Under the pieces are notes generated by a model. The model was given only the letters and a program-made list of their open reading frames with translations. It had not been told where the DNA came from and did not search any database. Positions 14,848 through 17,843 of a DNA stretch of 17,843 bases are shown one piece after another. The DNA lies in NCBI GenBank assembly GCA_002432795.1, contig DJGU01000115.1, forward strand, positions 1 to 17,843, given 5' to 3'. Every line of letters begins with the position of its first letter. Position 1 is the first letter of the stretch. The translations under genes and the position numbers were made by a program. Source of the stretch: Anaerolineaceae bacterium UBA5838. Lineage in GTDB: Bacteria > Chloroflexota > Anaerolineae > Anaerolineales > Anaerolineaceae.

Positions 14848-16320
14848 TCACTTTACCACAATATCAACGCGCTCTTTCTCGCCGAAGTACTGGTGTCCTT
14901 CCTGCAGCATCTGGAATTCAAGGAAGGTGGTATCTCCAGCGGGCGCCCTCAAATTGTAGAGCACAAAGGTATACTCCTGTCCGGGTTCCAGTGTAAAGCC
15001 TTCTGGTAAATGAACGCGGTAGCCATGATCTTTACCGTCCTGAAAAATACACAGTCGGATCTGGTCATCCTCCGACCAAGATTGATCGCCAGTATTTCTA
15101 ACCAGGATGTTGACATTATACGATTCTCCTCGCTCAATTGTTGCCGGCGTATCGTGCGAGATTATTTCAGCAGAAAGATTCTGAATAGATACTTGTGACA
15201 ACGCCCAAACTGCGGGAAACCCCTGACCCGTCAGCATGATCACATCAGGCTCAACAACAGCAGCCAAACTATTCAGCTGATCTAAATCCAAATAATGAAT
15301 AAAGACTAATTCCGAAAAGCTTTCCGCCATATTTTGGAGTAAAAACTGCCAGACATAAGAATCTCCCACAAGAATCGCCTTTGGCAAGGTGGTATCTGGA
15401 TTTTGGAAGTACCTGTAGCTCTTCCATATATCCTTTGATACAAAATTAATCCTGTCAAAGAAACCAGCATCTTCTATAGCTGAGCGGGTAAATTTTGGTT
15501 CATAGTGAAGATCTGTTTCTCTTGAAGCAAAACCCCAGTCAGTTTTTAGTTCTCTCTCAACTTCAGTCACTGAGAAGTCCTCTTCTGTCAGAATTCGGAG
15601 AGCTGGAAAATGTTCTTTAACCGCTTCCATCAAGGCAGAGTAGCCAATGAAAGCTCCGTATTGATTCCAATGACCGACATCAACAGCCCGGGAATATGTT
15701 GGGAAGTTTGACTTGTTCGCTACTAATTCGTCAAACGGAGAGGCATAAGAAAAACCGCTTGCATTTTTTAATTCTTCATCAATTGCTTCAGCTGCAGAAT
15801 AAGTGTTGACCAGTCGCAGATTCGAAGGTAATTCCTCCGGATAAACATCAAATTTTGGAGGCCACATGCCCACTACCAGTGCTGTATTTGAACCCTTCAA
15901 CCCTTCGGCAATTCTTTCAAAACTGTTCTTAATGTTCATTTTTACAGCATCATCAGGAACAAAGGAATTGACAATGTATGGAATCTCGGGGTCGGGGGCG
16001 TAAAAAAGCCAGCCGTTGGGTCCATTTATGACCCTGTAACCAGAAAAACCTAGTTCGCCAAAGAAACGATAGTTTATTGTTTTAGATAGTTGGATGAGCT
16101 TCTGCCTACCGCCAAGGTTGTCGTTGAGCCATAGTTCAAACCCGGATTTGAACTCTGGGGAAAAATTGTAATTTTCAGTGAATAATGGGGGAAACTTTGC
16201 GAGGTAGCGGTTTTCGTTAGGGGAAAGTGCCCCGCCAATCTTATCTGACTCTAAAACTGGCAGAAGTAAAACCGCAAAAAACACGATGACAGTGAGCACT
16301 TTGAATAATGTGGATTTCAT
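14848..16320 (-). CDS. Membrane-anchored SGNH/DHHW acyltransferase (AlgJ/AlgX/DltD-like) with C-terminal Ig-like domain
   Basis: The 490-residue protein has an N-terminal signal anchor (about 5-24) and an SGNH-type domain. Its signatures are NGWLFYAPD, the DVGHWNQYG segment (D214, H217, W218; the DHHW/AlgX-type Asp-His) and ILVGDSYVW with the presumed nucleophile S321. Such proteins accept an acyl group passed across the membrane by an MBOAT partner and put it on an extracellular polysaccharide. After about residue 385 comes a beta-rich domain with VRNTGDQSWSEDDQIRL, like the NBR1-type Ig domains common in Chloroflexota. It takes the place of AlgX's carbohydrate-binding module and may bind the acceptor polymer. 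It follows the MBOAT gene by 10 bases. The ribosome site is weak, so coupling is likely. Confidence 0.88.
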   Translation of the reverse strand: MKSTLFKVLTVIVFFAVLLLPVLESDKIGGALSPNENRYLAKFPPLFTENYNFSPEFKSGFELWLNDNLGGRQKLIQLSKTINYRFFGELGFSGYRVINGPNGWLFYAPDPEIPYIVNSFVPDDAVKMNIKNSFERIAEGLKGSNTALVVGMWPPKFDVYPEELPSNLRLVNTYSAAEAIDEELKNASGFSYASPFDELVANKSNFPTYSRAVDVGHWNQYGAFIGYSALMEAVKEHFPALRILTEEDFSVTEVERELKTDWGFASRETDLHYEPKFTRSAIEDAGFFDRINFVSKDIWKSYRYFQNPDTTLPKAILVGDSYVWQFLLQNMAESFSELVFIHYLDLDQLNSLAAVVEPDVIMLTGQGFPAVWALSQVSIQNLSAEIISHDTPATIERGESYNVNILVRNTGDQSWSEDDQIRLCIFQDGKDHGYRVHLPEGFTLEPGQEYTFVLYNLRAPAGDTTFLEFQMLQEGHQYFGEKERVDIVVK

Positions 16321-16330
16321 TCGCGCACCA

Positions 16331-17755
16331 TCAAAACTTGAAATAAATGAATGAACTGTACGAGGAAGACATGACCATCATGATTGAAAAACCGAGCAGA
16401 ATCAAGTATGCAACCAGTAAAACCGGATCATGGAGCTTTGAACCTGAAAGTTTGTCGAAAGGTTTGGTCAGCAATTGCTTCCAAGGGATGCAAGCCAGGA
16501 TTGATAAGACCAGGATATATGCGATTTTTCCATTGAGATACCAGGTGAGGGTCAAGCCTGTATCAAGCGGTTTTATCAGCCCGAACATTACCCCAAGATA
16601 TTGAACACCATATTGGAGACCCGGCGACCGGAATAAAACCCACCCCACCAGCACAATCAGCATGGTCACAAGATAGCGGACAATCGCCGGGGCTTTTGCT
16701 TTTACTTTTCTGGCACGCAAGAACACCTCAAAGCTGGCAAAAAGGCCGTGCCAAAGACCCCAAACAATAAAATGCCAGCCGGCTCCATGCCAAAATCCCG
16801 TCAAAAAGAAAACAATCAGCGTGTTGGTTTCTGTGCGAAAGACCTTTTGCTTTCTGCGCTTGAACTCGAGCGGATAGAAAACATAATCGCGGAACCAACT
16901 GCTCAGGGTGATATGCCAGCGGCGCCAAAAATCGGAAATATTGAGGGCAAGGTAAGGGAAGTTGAAGTTTTCGGGCAGATCAAACCCCAACATTTGCCCC
17001 AAGCCAATTGCCATATCGGTGTAACCCGAGAAGTCAAAAAAGATCTGCATGGCATAGCCAAATGCACCCAGCCAGGCAACAGAAACCCCATTGGCAGTTG
17101 CCGGATTGGCAAAGATCTGGTCAACCATCGCCCCAAGTTGATCGGCTATGATCACTTTCTTCGCCAACCCAACCGTAAAGCGATAAACACCTCTTGAGAG
17201 GTTATCAAGGTTCAATTTGTTGTTTGTGAGTTGCCCCGAAAACTCGCCAGCCCGCGTGATAGGACCCTGCAGAAGCTTCGGAAAGAAACTGAGGTAAAGC
17301 AGGAAATCAGCGATATTCTTCTGAGGAGCAATCTTGTTGTAATAGATATCGTACTGATACGAAATGGCGCTGAACACGAAGAAAGAAACCCCCAACAGTA
17401 CCGGAAGTTCAATCTTTGGAAGTTCAGTTCCAGTGGAGCCAGTCACGATTTCCGTAAAAAAAGGTAGATACTTGAACGCCAGCAGAAATACCACGTTGGA
17501 AAGTATGGCGAGCCAATTGGCAATCTTCTTACCAGGTCCCCTATCATCACGAAGCCAGCCCTGCAACAAGCCCATGCCATAGTTTACTATCGCAAATACA
17601 ACAAAGATCGCTAAGGGTCTTTTCCCTGTCCAGGCAAAAAATGCGAGCGAAGCAAGAATCAGGAAGTATTTTCGAAAATCAGGGCGTATTAAATAAGCTC
17701 CTATGATGCAAAGGGGCAAAAAAATAAAAAGAAATATTTGTGAAGAGAAAACCAT
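16331..17755 (-). CDS. MBOAT-family membrane-bound O-acyltransferase (AlgI/DltB-like)
   Basis: This 474-residue polytopic protein has the classic MBOAT signatures: SYQYDIYYNK, FFPKLLQGPITRAGEF, MQIFFDFSGYTDMAIGLGQMLGF, NISDFWRRWHITLSSWFRDYVFYPL (about 275-295) and GFWHGAGWHFIVWGLWHG. H323 matches the invariant MBOAT active-site histidine; H328 and H336 are nearby. It should move an acyl group from a cytoplasmic carrier through its central funnel to the outside. The usual partner of AlgI is AlgJ/AlgX and of DltB is DltD; the matching SGNH gene follows by 10 bases, and a ligase-ACP pair comes next, as in dlt operons. AGGA lies about 17 bases before the ATG, too far for an ordinary ribosome site, next to a strong hairpin. 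An upstream in-frame ATG is not seen. Confidence 0.93.
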   Translation of the reverse strand: MVFSSQIFLFIFLPLCIIGAYLIRPDFRKYFLILASLAFFAWTGKRPLAIFVVFAIVNYGMGLLQGWLRDDRGPGKKIANWLAILSNVVFLLAFKYLPFFTEIVTGSTGTELPKIELPVLLGVSFFVFSAISYQYDIYYNKIAPQKNIADFLLYLSFFPKLLQGPITRAGEFSGQLTNNKLNLDNLSRGVYRFTVGLAKKVIIADQLGAMVDQIFANPATANGVSVAWLGAFGYAMQIFFDFSGYTDMAIGLGQMLGFDLPENFNFPYLALNISDFWRRWHITLSSWFRDYVFYPLEFKRRKQKVFRTETNTLIVFFLTGFWHGAGWHFIVWGLWHGLFASFEVFLRARKVKAKAPAIVRYLVTMLIVLVGWVLFRSPGLQYGVQYLGVMFGLIKPLDTGLTLTWYLNGKIAYILVLSILACIPWKQLLTKPFDKLSGSKLHDPVLLVAYLILLGFSIMMVMSSSYSSFIYFKF

Positions 17756-17776
17756 AACGATTTCACAATGAATCCT

Positions 17777-17796
17777 CCCCGCAGCAAGCTGCGGGG
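17777..17796. repeat. REP-like palindromic hairpin upstream of the MBOAT gene
   Basis: CCCCGCAGC (17777-17785) and GCTGCGGGG (17788-17796) are perfect 9-base arms around AA. On the minus strand it is preceded by GTTGATA and followed by AGGATTCATT. From memory, this arrangement matches a widespread intergenic palindrome of the CCCGCAGCTTGCTGCGGG type found in many copies in bacterial genomes. It lies 22 bases before the MBOAT start and could affect its translation. On the plus strand it is followed after eight bases by TTTGTTTTTT, so a terminator for a gene outside the window is a weaker possibility. Confidence 0.6.
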
Positions 17797-17843
17797 TATC
17801 AACTTTGTTTTTTATCCTTACTAAAATAATTTAAGCTGTTCGT

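Noticed and set aside
12943..17755. True D-alanylation (dltABCD) operon
   Set aside because: The ligase shares motifs with acetyl-CoA synthetases rather than the D-alanine ligase DltA, and the SGNH protein resembles AlgX/DHHW proteins more than DltD; only the functional plan is shared.

Overview
The window reads as a chromosomal segment of a Chloroflexota bacterium, most likely Anaerolineae-like. This rests on protein style: a secreted CAP-LysM protein with Thr/Pro-rich spacers of the TPTPLPPT type, an NBR1-like Ig domain on a surface acylation protein, and a long PHP-type DnaE. No rRNA or other marker gene is present, so the placement is an inference. All genes but one lie on the minus strand.

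Left part (1-9100, visibly GC-richer). A compact minus-strand operon carries a homoserine-dehydrogenase-like gene, folK and the start of a membrane protein that runs off the window; the genes overlap by 4 and 10 bases. A 400-base non-coding gap with a perfect palindrome follows, then a full-length dnaE (DNA polymerase III alpha) and a membrane-anchored family 2 glycosyltransferase. Positions 7086-7658 are non-coding and full of degenerate dispersed repeats and nested inverted repeats. The only plus-strand gene, a CAP domain plus three LysM domains protein, follows and ends in a terminator hairpin that overlaps its stop codon.

Right part (9200-17760, lower GC). Seven minus-strand genes form one likely operon or two linked ones. 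In transcription order they are: AlgI/DltB-type MBOAT acyltransferase; membrane-anchored SGNH/DHHW (AlgJ/AlgX/DltD-like) protein with a C-terminal Ig-like domain; acetyl-CoA-synthetase-like ligase; acyl carrier protein; 85-residue membrane protein with a YLDPGSGS motif; a methyltransferase whose N-terminal half carries a kinase-like D-x4-N-x11-D loop; and a five-TM extracellular phosphotransferase of the sulfatase fold with a Thr nucleophile (LtaS-like layout).

The first four genes match the logic of dltABCD (ligase, carrier protein, MBOAT, SGNH partner), but the ligase resembles acetyl/short-chain acyl-CoA synthetases rather than DltA. The model I favour is a cell-envelope polymer acylation system. 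An acyl group would be activated and loaded on the dedicated ACP in the cytoplasm, passed through the membrane by the MBOAT, and placed on an extracellular glycan or teichoic-acid-like polymer by the SGNH protein. The last three genes would build or further modify that polymer. This is the most interesting part of the window.
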